This document shows, piece after piece, positions 28,704 through 36,730 of a stretch of 50,823 bases of DNA (position 1 is its first letter; every line of letters begins with the position of its first letter). The DNA lies in the NCBI GenBank assembly GCA_020853815.1, contig JADYYE010000160.1, positions 1 through 50,823 of the forward strand, given 5' to 3'. This DNA is from Phycisphaerales bacterium. GTDB taxonomy: Bacteria > Planctomycetota > Phycisphaerae > Phycisphaerales > UBA1924. Under the pieces are notes generated by a model, which did no database searches, was not told where the DNA came from, and worked only from the letters and a program-made list of their open reading frames with translations. The translations under genes and the position numbers were made by a program.

Positions 28704-28970
28704 TCAATCGATCGATTCGCGCGCCATGATCGCGGGCGTTTCGCCCGTACGCACCCAGCGCGAGTCTCGCCCGCGCGGCTGGGTCGCCATCGCCAGCCGG
28801 TCGAGGTAATGACGCAGCGACTCCTCCGCGAATCGAGCAAGGAACCCGGCCGTCGCGGTCGGGTTGAGCTCGATGATCTGCTGCATCAGACTGACCTGCG
28901 GCACGCGCCCCTCCTGGGCCTCGCTCGAACCCGAAGCTCCGTCGGGCCACAATGCGAGTTCAACCACCAT
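28704..28970 (-). CDS. Small protein of unknown function
   Basis: The product has 88 residues from ATG 28970, with CGGAGT about 6 bases upstream as ribosome site. After an acidic Ser/Gly stretch comes a helical part QVSLMQQIIELNPTATAGFL followed by FAEESLRHYLDRLAM, and the C-terminus is charged. No known domain is recognised. The open frame upstream of 28970 is not supported. It diverges from the gene at 29092. Confidence 0.55.
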   Translation of the reverse strand: MVVELALWPDGASGSSEAQEGRVPQVSLMQQIIELNPTATAGFLARFAEESLRHYLDRLAMATQPRGRDSRWVRTGETPAIMARESID

Positions 28971-29091
28971 GCACGACTCCGTTCGTTTGAGCCCGTTCAC
29001 TTCGGTTCGTCGGGTCGTTGAACTGGATCGTGTAACCAACCACGGACGTACCGGCGGTTTCGATAGAGTGGCTGAACTACCCTCCGCCCGC

Positions 29092-29685
29092 ATGGGCACT
29101 CTTGACATACAGCCGACTTTCGAACTCGAGGCCGCACCGACCATGCGTTCGTTCGCGATCACCCACGACGGCGGCGAGTGGGGAGCGATCGTGGATTCGG
29201 ACATCGCAACGGACCCGAGCTCACCCGCGTTGCGCGGTGAACTGGCGAAACTCGGCGCGACGCGGGTCGTCGTCGCTCATGCTCGGCCGGCCCAGGAGGG
29301 CGATCGACCGGCGCTGGCATGGACCCGCGCGTCGGTTGACGCGTTCCACGGCGCGTGCCGGCGATGGCTGGGCGCGCTCGCGACGGGTGCGACGCTCCTG
29401 CTCTGGCCCCGCGCGGATCAGGTCGTGTCTGACATCCCGTCGGCGTGGTCGCTGCTCCGCACGCTTGAGACCGAACGGCTCGGGCTGGTGCTCGATCCCG
29501 ATGCGATGATCACAGAATCCATGCGCGAGCATCGCGCGGACCATCTCCAGCGATTCGCGGATGCTCTCGCCTCGGAACCTCGCACAGCCATGCTGATAGA
29601 CCGCGGCGGGCTGCCCGAGGATTACGCGCTCCACCTGCCCAGGCTCCGCCAGCCCGAGATTCCTCACGCTGCGCACGGAACCTGA
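29092..29685 (+). CDS. Protein of unknown function, possibly TIM-barrel-like
   Basis: The product has 197 residues from ATG 29092; ATG 29143 (MRSFAIT) is an alternative with GAGG upstream. No motif is certain. The segment WSLLRTLETERLGLVLDPDAM followed by a charged helix with HRADHLQRFADALA is reminiscent of the late part of sugar-isomerase-like TIM barrels, but the metal ligands are not evident and the protein is short. It precedes nuoC by 65 bases on the same strand. Confidence 0.6.
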   Translation: MGTLDIQPTFELEAAPTMRSFAITHDGGEWGAIVDSDIATDPSSPALRGELAKLGATRVVVAHARPAQEGDRPALAWTRASVDAFHGACRRWLGALATGATLLLWPRADQVVSDIPSAWSLLRTLETERLGLVLDPDAMITESMREHRADHLQRFADALASEPRTAMLIDRGGLPEDYALHLPRLRQPEIPHAAHGT

Positions 29686-29750
29686 CTGGCCCCGACCGAG
29701 GGCCGATTCTCCGCCCTACACTGGCGTCACACGTCTCGACGGAGTTCAGG

Positions 29751-30305
29751 ATGACGACCCCAACGCTCGATCACCCGACGTTCAAGCTGGTCAAGGGAGC
29801 CTTCCCGGGCAAGAAATTCCGCGCGACCGAGTTCCGCGGACAATCGACGCTCATCGTCGAGCCCGCCGACCTCCACGAGGTCATGGCGTTCCTGAAGAGC
29901 GACCCGCGCGCGGACTACTGTTTCCTCTCCGATGTCTCGGGCGTGGACTATTTGAATTACCCGGCCGAGATGCCGGGGCGTTTCGCGGTCCACTACAACC
30001 TGATCTGCTTCAACCGCGACGATCGCTTCTTCGTCAAGACCTTTGTGAGTCCATCGCTGCCCACCGACGGCATCGTGCCCGACCCGGCGCTGGTCGTCGA
30101 TTCGGTGTGCGACCTCTGGGCGGGCGCCGAGTGGATGGAGCGCGAGGTCTTCGACATGTTCGGCGTGCGCTTCCGCAATCACCCGGACCTCCGGCGCATC
30201 CTCATGTGGGAAGAGTTCCCGGCCCACCCGCTGCGCAAGGACTATCCGCTCCGCGGACGCGGCGAACGCGACCAGTACAGGGTCGTCGATCGCACGTCGG
30301 GCTGA
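29751..30305 (+). CDS. nuoC: NADH-quinone oxidoreductase subunit C
   Basis: The 184-residue protein is the 30-kDa subunit of complex I. The family signature ERDVFDMFGV(x)FxxHPDLRRILM is present as EREVFDMFGVRFRNHPDLRRI, followed by LRKDYPLRGRGERDQY. The ATG at 29751 follows GGAGTTCAGG. No other nuo gene is adjacent: a gene of unknown function lies upstream and proC is convergent downstream. This subunit is therefore separated from the usual nuoABCDEFGHIJKLMN cluster. Confidence 0.93.
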   Translation: MTTPTLDHPTFKLVKGAFPGKKFRATEFRGQSTLIVEPADLHEVMAFLKSDPRADYCFLSDVSGVDYLNYPAEMPGRFAVHYNLICFNRDDRFFVKTFVSPSLPTDGIVPDPALVVDSVCDLWAGAEWMEREVFDMFGVRFRNHPDLRRILMWEEFPAHPLRKDYPLRGRGERDQYRVVDRTSG

Positions 30306-30330
30306 GGCAGCAGGGGCAATGTTCTTCGTA

Positions 30331-31311
30331 CTATTTGCTCGCGAGCTTGGCGAGTTCCGCGCCTCGAGCGGCCCCCGCGACGATCGCATCGGCGATGGCG
30401 CGGAGAGTCTCGCGCTGGTCCAACACCCCCACCGCGGCGGCGGTGGTCCCGCCCTTGCTCGTCACCGCGTCGCGCAGTGATTCGGCGGCCTGATCCGAAC
30501 GCGACAGGAGCATGGCGGCGCCCAGGAGGGTCTGGCGTGCCGTGTGGCTCGCTTGTTCATACGAAAGCCCGGCGCGCACACCCCCTTCGATCATGCCCTG
30601 CGCGAGGTAGAAGAGGTACGCCGGCCCCGAGCCCGCCATCGCTGTGAAGGCGTCGAACTTCGATTCTTCAAGGCGCATCACCATCGGCCCGACGGCGTGG
30701 AAGATCGCGCGGGCCACGGCGTCGTCCGCTCCGCTCGCGCCTTCGCCAGTGCAGATGGCCGTCACGCCCTGCGAGATCGACACGGCGAGATTCGGCATCG
30801 CGCGAACAACCCGCGCGTGCTCGCCAAGCGATCGCCGAACGATCGAACTGGGTGTGCCCGCGAGAATCGAGATAACGATGCGCGGCGAAGCGAACGCGGC
30901 ACGGATGTCCGCCGCGGCTTGCGGGAGCATTTGTGGCTTCACGCACAGGACAACCTGAGCGCGGATTGCGGCGTTGACTTGCCGTGGGTTTCCGGTGCTT
31001 TCATCCACCGAGTTGATCCAGGCCACGCCGTCGCCTGAGTTGGCTGAGACCCGAACGCGCAAGTCGTTCAAGGCCGCGTGCTTGGCTGCGTCGGGCTCGA
31101 TGACGAAGACCCGCGATGCGTTGATGGCGCCGGCCGCGAGCCCGCCGCGAAGGATGGCGCCGGCCATGTTTCCGCCGCCCATGAAGAGGAGCGCCTGCTG
31201 GATCGGCGCCGCCCGCGCATGATCGCGATGCCGATCCTGAAGTTGATCCTCGGGTCCGGTTGCGTGGGCGTGCGTTCGGTCGGGTGGTTCGGCGTGAGGT
31301 CGGGTCGTCAT
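30331..31311 (-). CDS. proC: Pyrroline-5-carboxylate reductase
   Basis: The 326-residue enzyme makes proline from pyrroline-5-carboxylate with NAD(P)H. The start ATG 31311 has GGAGAG as ribosome site. The first about 35 residues are charged and His/Arg-rich, an extension before the Rossmann loop LLFMGGGNMAGAILRGGL. Also seen are VVLCVKPQMLPQAA, VVRAMPNLAVSISQGVTAI, and the C-terminal dimer domain TAMAGSGPAYLFYLAQGMIEGG with DAVTSKGGTTAAAV. Typical ProC is about 270 residues, so the extra N-terminus is lineage-specific or the start is further in (no good ATG near). Confidence 0.93.
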   Translation of the reverse strand: MTTRPHAEPPDRTHAHATGPEDQLQDRHRDHARAAPIQQALLFMGGGNMAGAILRGGLAAGAINASRVFVIEPDAAKHAALNDLRVRVSANSGDGVAWINSVDESTGNPRQVNAAIRAQVVLCVKPQMLPQAAADIRAAFASPRIVISILAGTPSSIVRRSLGEHARVVRAMPNLAVSISQGVTAICTGEGASGADDAVARAIFHAVGPMVMRLEESKFDAFTAMAGSGPAYLFYLAQGMIEGGVRAGLSYEQASHTARQTLLGAAMLLSRSDQAAESLRDAVTSKGGTTAAAVGVLDQRETLRAIADAIVAGAARGAELAKLASK

Positions 31312-31358
31312 GGCTCTCTCCGGGCGTGTCGACGCCGGAAGCCTACCCTTTCTGCACG

Positions 31359-32393
31359 ATGTCCAGCTTTTATCGACTCGAGTTTGAGAAGCCGGTCCTG
31401 GAGCTTGAGAAGCGGATCGAGGCAAGCGAAGCGCGGCTGAACGAGGCCGCCGCCACGAATCCGCCCGGCGAGGGCACGGGCTCGCCGGAGGTCGAATCGC
31501 TCCGCGCGGAGGTCGATCGGCTCCGCCAGGATCGCCACAAGCTCCTGAGTGATCTGTACAGCGACCTTTCGCCCTGGAACACGGTTCGCGTGGCGCGTCA
31601 TCCGCTGCGTCCGCAGACGCGCGACTACATCGACATGATCTGCCGCGACTTTGCCGAGCTGCACGGCGATCGCCGCTTCGGCGATGATCCGGCGCTGGTG
31701 ACGGGCTTTGCGCGCATCGGCCCGATCAAGTGCATGGTGATCGGGCACCAGAAGGGGCGCGACACGCAGGAGAAGCTCGCGTGCCATTTCGGCTGTGCCC
31801 ACCCCGAGGGGTATCGCAAGGCGCTTCTGAAGATGGAGCTGGCCGAGAAGTTCAACGTGCCGATCGTGACGCTCGTCGACACGCCGGGCGCCTATCCGGG
31901 GCTTGGTGCCGAACAACGCGGGCAGGCGGAAGCGATCGCGGTGAACATGCGCGAGATGAGCCGCTTGCGCGTGCCGATCGTGAGCGTCGTCATCGGCGAA
32001 GGCGGCTCGGGCGGCGCGCTGGGAATCGCGGTCGCCGATCGGGTCGCCATGCTCCAATGCTCGTGGTACTCGGTCATCAGCCCCGAAGGCTGTGCCGCCA
32101 TCCTGTGGAAGGAAGCCAACGAACAGACCAATTCCGCGGCGGCCAAGGCGCTCAAACTGACCGCCCGCGACAACCTCGAGCTTGGCATCGTCGACGATGT
32201 CATCCCAGAGCCCGTCGGCGGCGCGCACCGTGACCCCAAGATCACGGCGGAGAACCTGCGCCAGTGGATCGTCTCTCGCGTGCAACAACTCAAACAGATC
32301 GATCCGGACGTGCTGGTTCAGAATCGCTATGAGCGATTCCGCAAACTTGGCCAGTACACCGAGCAGGCCGAAGCGGCGGGCAATCCGGGGTAA
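31359..32393 (+). CDS. accA: Acetyl-CoA carboxylase carboxyltransferase subunit alpha
   Basis: The 344-residue subunit transfers the carboxyl group to acetyl-CoA as the first step of fatty acid synthesis. ATG 31359 starts MSSFYRLEFEKPVLELEKRI, the usual helix. Family motifs: HPLRPQTRDYIDMIC, ELHGDRRFGDDPA, VIGHQKGRDTQEK, FGCAHPEGYRKAL, LVDTPGAYPGLGAEQRGQ, VIGEGGSGGALGIAVADRV and SVISPEGCAAILWK. accD is not in the window. It diverges from proC with only 47 bases between the starts. Confidence 0.96.
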   Translation: MSSFYRLEFEKPVLELEKRIEASEARLNEAAATNPPGEGTGSPEVESLRAEVDRLRQDRHKLLSDLYSDLSPWNTVRVARHPLRPQTRDYIDMICRDFAELHGDRRFGDDPALVTGFARIGPIKCMVIGHQKGRDTQEKLACHFGCAHPEGYRKALLKMELAEKFNVPIVTLVDTPGAYPGLGAEQRGQAEAIAVNMREMSRLRVPIVSVVIGEGGSGGALGIAVADRVAMLQCSWYSVISPEGCAAILWKEANEQTNSAAAKALKLTARDNLELGIVDDVIPEPVGGAHRDPKITAENLRQWIVSRVQQLKQIDPDVLVQNRYERFRKLGQYTEQAEAAGNPG

Positions 32394-32571
32394 CGAACCG
32401 AACGGCGCCTCAAGAGCGGAGCTTGTTGCCTCGCGTGTGGGTTCCCACGCCGAACGAGCCGCGCTTTGACATTTTGGGAGCGATCCCTTATCGTTCGCAC
32501 CCTTTCCGGGTTCGGGAGGGGATTGGCCCTCTTTGGGCCCAAGGCCTCCATCGGTCCCGGGGGAGTTGCAG

Positions 32572-33507
32572 TTGCCCAAGAGCAAGCCCCAAACCAAGAA
32601 GCCCGCGAAGGCCGCACCGAAGCCCGCCAAGCCGGCTCCAAAGGCGGTCAAGCCGTTGCCGAAGGCCGTGAGCAAGCCCGCCAAGTCCAAGCCGGCGGCA
32701 AAACCTATCGCCAAGCCGACCACAAAATCACCGGCGAAACCCGCGACCCCGGCCAAGCCCAAGCTCGCGTCGCCAGCCAAATCGCCCGCGAAGTCTGAGG
32801 TCAAGGGCAAGGCCGCGCCCGCGAAGGGCGCCGCCCCGACCAAGGGCGCCGCTCCGACGAAGGCAGCCGCCCATGCCAAGGCACCGGCCAAGCCGGTGAC
32901 ACCCGCGACCACGCCGGACGGCAAGCCGCCGCGCAAGGGCATCACCATCGTGGCGCCCCGCCCGATGAAGAAGCCCAAGCCCAAGATCATTTCCTCGGTC
33001 CCCGCGTCGGTCGGACAACTGGCGGGAACTCTCCGCAAACCCCTCATCCCGAGTGGCCCGCACGCTTCGCCCTCGCGCCCGCTGGGCGCCCAAGGCGACG
33101 CGCCCGAGGCTCCGATCGAGGCCGGCAAGAGCCCCTTCAACAAGAAGGAGCTCGATCAGTTCCGCGCGATCCTGCTGCGGAAGCGGGCCGAGGTCGCGGG
33201 CGACATCCACACGATGGAGTCCGAGGCGCTCAAGGGTGAGAGCGGCTCGCTCTCGAACCTCCCGCAGCACATGGCCGAGCAGGGTTCGGAGACCTATGAG
33301 CAGACGCTCGCACTCGACCTGGTCGCCGCCGACCGTCGCCTCGTGAAAGAGATTGACGACGCGCTCAAGCGTATCAACGACGGCACGTACGGCCTGTGCG
33401 AACTGACCGGCAAGCCCATCAAGGCCGAGCGCCTGCAGGAACTGCCCTGGGCTCGTTATTCGATCGAGGCGGCCCGTGAGCTCGAGCGTCGCTCGATCCG
33501 CCAGTGA
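32572..33507 (+). CDS. DksA/TraR-like protein with histone-H1-like lysine-rich N-terminal region
   Basis: The product has 311 residues from a TTG at 32572, which sits 7 bases after GGGGAG; an in-frame start at 32533 would add 13 residues. Residues 1 to about 145 are almost only Lys, Ala and Pro (PAKPAPKAVKPLPKAVSKP and so on), like the tails of H1-like bacterial proteins. Residues about 195-311 are the DksA/TraR fold: FNKKELDQFRAILLRKRAEV helix, the coiled coil, ALKRINDGTYGLCELTGKPI, then RLQELPWARYSIEAARE. The four-Cys zinc finger is broken: only the first Cys (CELT) remains, with Thr, Ser and Ala in the others. It overlaps lspA by GTGA and was likely transcribed with it. A role in RNA polymerase or nucleoid binding is inference. 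Confidence 0.85.
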   Translation: MPKSKPQTKKPAKAAPKPAKPAPKAVKPLPKAVSKPAKSKPAAKPIAKPTTKSPAKPATPAKPKLASPAKSPAKSEVKGKAAPAKGAAPTKGAAPTKAAAHAKAPAKPVTPATTPDGKPPRKGITIVAPRPMKKPKPKIISSVPASVGQLAGTLRKPLIPSGPHASPSRPLGAQGDAPEAPIEAGKSPFNKKELDQFRAILLRKRAEVAGDIHTMESEALKGESGSLSNLPQHMAEQGSETYEQTLALDLVAADRRLVKEIDDALKRINDGTYGLCELTGKPIKAERLQELPWARYSIEAARELERRSIRQ

Positions 33508-34232
33508 ATCCCGGCAGAAGCCAAGGCGTGAGCGGGGAACACAACCCCAACCAGCAGGGCCGAGCGAAGCGATCGGAGGAACCGGGTCGCGCCGGGCTCC
33601 CCTTGCCCGCGTCGAAGTCTCGCGCGGCGTGGATCGTGCTCGTCGTCACCACGCTCCTTGGACTCGTCGCCGACCTAGCGACCAAGGAGACCGCGTTCCG
33701 CACCATTGCGGGGACGCCGGTTTCGATCGATCGCGAGGCGGTGATCGCCACCCGAAACCTCGGGAACCTCATCCCGTTTCACAAGCCGGTCGTGGTCATG
33801 CCGAACGTGCTCGACTTCACGCTGGTGCTCAACCCCGGCGCGGTGTTTGGCATCGGCGCGGGCAAGCGCTGGTTCTTTGTGCTCTTCACGGCGATCGCGG
33901 TCGTGTTCGCGACCGGGCTCTTTGCGCGATGGACGCGCGCCGGCGATCGCTGGGCCCACATCGCGATCGGGCTGGTCATCTCGGGCGGGCTGGGCAACCT
34001 TTACGACCGCCTGCTGTACGCGTGCGTGCGCGATTTCATTCACCCGCTCCCGGGCGTGAAGCTGCCGTTCGGATGGTCGTATCCCTGGGCGACCGGCCCA
34101 GCGGCCCGCGAAGTCTGGCCCTATGTCTCCAACCTCGCGGACCTGTGGCTCATCATCGGGATCGTGATCCTGGTGATTCACACCTGGAAATCTGGCGCAC
34201 GGGCCGATGCGGAAAGAGCCGCGGCGAGTTAG
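33504..34232 (+). CDS. lspA: Lipoprotein signal peptidase (signal peptidase II), extended
   Basis: The 242-residue membrane protease cleaves signal peptides of lipidated prolipoproteins. It starts at a GTG overlapping the dksA-like stop. Transmembrane helix 1 (AAWIVLVVTTLLGLVADLAT) carries the conserved Asp; LNPGAVFGIGAG follows; SGGLGNLYDRL and the late VSNLADLWLIIG supply the two catalytic Asp (NxxD and NLAD). Compared with the usual about 160 residues, it has an extra N-terminal stretch of about 35 residues and two insertions, one before LNPGAVFG and one between the catalytic Asps. Several lipoproteins in this window would be its substrates. Confidence 0.92.
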   Translation: MNPGRSQGVSGEHNPNQQGRAKRSEEPGRAGLPLPASKSRAAWIVLVVTTLLGLVADLATKETAFRTIAGTPVSIDREAVIATRNLGNLIPFHKPVVVMPNVLDFTLVLNPGAVFGIGAGKRWFFVLFTAIAVVFATGLFARWTRAGDRWAHIAIGLVISGGLGNLYDRLLYACVRDFIHPLPGVKLPFGWSYPWATGPAAREVWPYVSNLADLWLIIGIVILVIHTWKSGARADAERAAAS

Positions 34233-34233
34233 C

Positions 34234-35214
34234 TCACCGCTGCCAGGCCGCGGCCTTGGTGCGGATGCCGTCGATCAGCGATCGCACTTCCGCCGCCATC
34301 CGGCTGTTGGGAAACTGGCTGATGATCTTGTCGCCCAAGTCGGCGGCCTCGACCCATCGCTTGTTGTACACCGCGAGCTTGAACGCGGCGCCGAGGTTGT
34401 CGCGCGCCTTGCCGATCACGCCGCGCGCCACTTCCTTGTACGGGGCGGCCTCGCTCTCGGTCAGATAGGCGTCAAGCTCGGCCAGGAGCTTCATCGCGGT
34501 GTCGACGTCGCCGTCACGTGTCGCCTCCAGGAAGCGGCGCTCCACGTCGGCCTTGTAGTGATGGCGGGCATCCTCCACGCGCGGACGTAAAGCCGCGACG
34601 CGGGAGACCTCGGGAAAGAGCCGCGCGATCTTGTCGGCCTCGGCGATGGCGGCGTCCCAGCGCCGCTGCATGATCAGGCCGTCAAGCGCCGAGACCGCAT
34701 CGCGATAGCGTCGATCGAGCGTTTCGGCACGGGCGGCCGTGATGCGCTGGCGGAACTCCTCGGCGTCGGCCCGGTACCCAAAGCGATCGGCGAGTTCCTT
34801 CACGAGCACCATCGCCGCGTCCCAATCCTCGCGCCCCATGTCCTCCTCGATGGCGCGGCGGAGCAGCTCTCGCTCGCGGGCGCGGTTGATCACGCGCCGG
34901 GCATCATCCGAAAGCGAGTTCTGCTGCGCCAAGTGCTCGACCATCGAGGTGAGCTTTTCAATGCGCTCCTCGACGGCCGCGACGCCCGTCCGACGGAGCA
35001 GCAAGGACAAGAGGAAAAGGATCCATACGATGACGAGGCCCAGGATGCCCAGCCCGGTAATCACGCTAAACGGCTTGCCCGACGTTCCGTTGATGACCAG
35101 AAGCACGCTGAGCGCCGCTGGAACGCACACACCCAGCCACCAGACCAACGTCTTGCTGGGATCGGCGGCCATTGCGGGCTGTCCGAAATCACCGCGGTTG
35201 TTGGAGTTAGGCAT
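34234..35214 (-). CDS. Membrane protein with helical repeats (TPR-like)
   Basis: The product has 326 residues from ATG 35214. Two membrane helices sit near the N-terminus (about 22-42 and 51-70), followed by a helix-rich cytoplasmic part made of repeated helical pairs such as REDWDAAMVLVKELADRFG, RRWDAAIAEADKIARLFPE and KRWVEAADLGDKIISQFPNS. These resemble tetratricopeptide/outer-membrane assembly TPR units, although no single unit is a canonical match. Scaffold function is the safest guess. It converges on lspA with no gap. Confidence 0.75.
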   Translation of the reverse strand: MPNSNNRGDFGQPAMAADPSKTLVWWLGVCVPAALSVLLVINGTSGKPFSVITGLGILGLVIVWILFLLSLLLRRTGVAAVEERIEKLTSMVEHLAQQNSLSDDARRVINRARERELLRRAIEEDMGREDWDAAMVLVKELADRFGYRADAEEFRQRITAARAETLDRRYRDAVSALDGLIMQRRWDAAIAEADKIARLFPEVSRVAALRPRVEDARHHYKADVERRFLEATRDGDVDTAMKLLAELDAYLTESEAAPYKEVARGVIGKARDNLGAAFKLAVYNKRWVEAADLGDKIISQFPNSRMAAEVRSLIDGIRTKAAAWQR

Positions 35215-35282
35215 GAAGGTCCCTCTCGATTGGCACGGCCGCGTCCGGGCGGCCCAGAAAACAGTGTACCTACCATCGGCCG

Positions 35283-35945
35283 ATGGTCGAGCCAAACTCG
35301 AACGGAGTCCAAATCGCGATCAAGCCCTTTGTGCTTGGGCCGTATGAGACTAACTGCTACGTCGTAACGCCCGAGGGCGGCCGCGATTGCTGGATCGTTG
35401 ACGCCAGTTTTGACCCGGAGGAGATGATTTCGCATATCCAGCGATTGGGCCTGTCCCCCCGAGCGATCCTGCTCACCCACGCCCACCTCGACCACATCGC
35501 CGGCCTGGGCCGGGTGCGCGGGGCCTTCCCCGGGGTTCCGGTGCTCCTGCACCGAGCGGAGCACGAATGGCCCGCAAACCCGGTGCTGAATCTCTCCGCC
35601 ATGACCGGGGGGCCGATCCGCGAGGGAAGCCCCGACGGCGAATTGGCCGACGGCCAGGAACTGACACTCGGCCCCTCACACTGGATCGTTCGCCACACGC
35701 CGGGGCACTCGCCGGGCGGCGTGACCTTCTATTGCGCGGAAGCGGGCGTCGCGCTTGTGGGCGATTCGCTGTTCAACGGCTCCATAGGGCGAACGGACTT
35801 TCCGGGGAGCAGCCCGCAAACGCTGGCCGACTCGATCCGGCGCGTGCTGTATCAACTCCCGGCGACGACGCGCGTGTTCCCCGGGCACGGGCCGCCGACC
35901 ACGATCGAACGCGAGATGAAGAGCAATCCGTTCGTCCGGGCGTAA
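35283..35945 (+). CDS. Metallo-beta-lactamase-fold hydrolase (glyoxalase II-like)
   Basis: The product has 220 residues from ATG 35283. The fold's metal motif HAHLDHIAGLG (HxHxDH) is present, along with HTPGHSPGGVTFY, GDSLFNGSIGRTDFPG and the C-terminal VFPGHGPPTTIERE, which together match the hydroxyacylglutathione-hydrolase-like subgroup often labelled YcbL. These hydrolyse thioesters, but the substrate in planctomycetes is unknown. It diverges from the TPR-like gene with 68 bases between starts. Confidence 0.92.
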   Translation: MVEPNSNGVQIAIKPFVLGPYETNCYVVTPEGGRDCWIVDASFDPEEMISHIQRLGLSPRAILLTHAHLDHIAGLGRVRGAFPGVPVLLHRAEHEWPANPVLNLSAMTGGPIREGSPDGELADGQELTLGPSHWIVRHTPGHSPGGVTFYCAEAGVALVGDSLFNGSIGRTDFPGSSPQTLADSIRRVLYQLPATTRVFPGHGPPTTIEREMKSNPFVRA

Positions 35946-35956
35946 GTCGCCGATCC

Positions 35957-36478
35957 TCACGCGTTGCCCAGCCCCATGCACCGACGCCACGCGCTCACTT
36001 GGCCCATGTGGACCGCGATGTGGTTGTTCATCATGAACATCGCCATGCCGCCCACGAGCGGGAGGAACTCGCGATACCGCTCGACCGGGGTGGGCTTGGA
36101 GAAGTCGGCGTCGGAGATCGTGAGCACAACGGACGCGATCGCCTCGTAGCCCTTGATGTACGCGTCGACGACCGCGCTCATCGCGGGATAGATCTGGGCG
36201 TCCGCGTCATCGAGGCAAGGCGTGCCGTCCTTGAACAAAGCTTCCCAACTCGCGGGCAGCTCGGGCACATCGGATGCACGGCCCAGCGCGATGGCAATTC
36301 GCTGCGGATAGAGGCACAGGTGCCCATACACCCACGCGGCGTGATTGGTCTCGATCGATTTCCCGTTCACGACGGCCTTGCGCGCGAACATCGCGGGCGA
36401 AACGTCTTTCAACAGACGCTGAGCGTAGCTCTGCGTGCGGCGGTGCCCGGCGACGATCATCTCGGCGAACGCTCCCAT
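35957..36478 (-). CDS. DinB-like four-helix protein
   Basis: The product has 173 residues from ATG 36478, with GGAGA upstream. It has the four-helix layout of the DinB/DUF664 superfamily: an N-terminal helix with an early conserved His/Arg (IVAGHRRTQSYAQRLL), ETNHAAWVYGHLCLYPQRI with the metal-type His pair, and the late MNNHIAVHMGQVSAWRR carrying the second pair. Proteins of this fold include thiol-transferases and hydrolases; many are uncharacterised. A 33-bp tandem repeat lies just upstream of its start. Confidence 0.8.
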   Translation of the reverse strand: MGAFAEMIVAGHRRTQSYAQRLLKDVSPAMFARKAVVNGKSIETNHAAWVYGHLCLYPQRIAIALGRASDVPELPASWEALFKDGTPCLDDADAQIYPAMSAVVDAYIKGYEAIASVVLTISDADFSKPTPVERYREFLPLVGGMAMFMMNNHIAVHMGQVSAWRRCMGLGNA

Positions 36479-36503
36479 CGTGTGTCTCCTTCTGATTCGC
36501 GGC

Positions 36504-36569
36504 GGCGCGCGCCGAGTGGTGCTCGACGAATGTGTGGGCGCGCGCCGAGTGGTGCTCGACGAATGTGTG
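36504..36569. repeat. Tandem direct repeat, two perfect 33-bp copies
   Basis: The unit at 36504-36536 is repeated exactly at 36537-36569. It begins GGCGCGCGCCGAGTGG and contains the small inverted repeat CGAG/CTCG. It lies 26 bases upstream of the DinB-like start. Two copies and no spacer argue against CRISPR. Confidence 0.9.
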
Positions 36570-36730
36570 GACCTCTTTTACTCAAGGCGGTCGGATTCCA
36601 ACGCGGGGTGATCCTGGTCATGGCGGCCCATTCGCCAATCCACTCCAAAGATCATAGACGACTATCGATATGTCGTGCCGATCCACGCACGGATGACCCG
36701 CGCATGGCCGTCCGACTGATTGCGTGCCGA

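Noticed and set aside
31308..33143. Minus-strand 611-codon frame
   Set aside because: It is antisense to accA and the DksA-like gene, both with clear family motifs.
36504..36569. CRISPR-like repeat
   Set aside because: Only two copies, no spacer and no cas genes.
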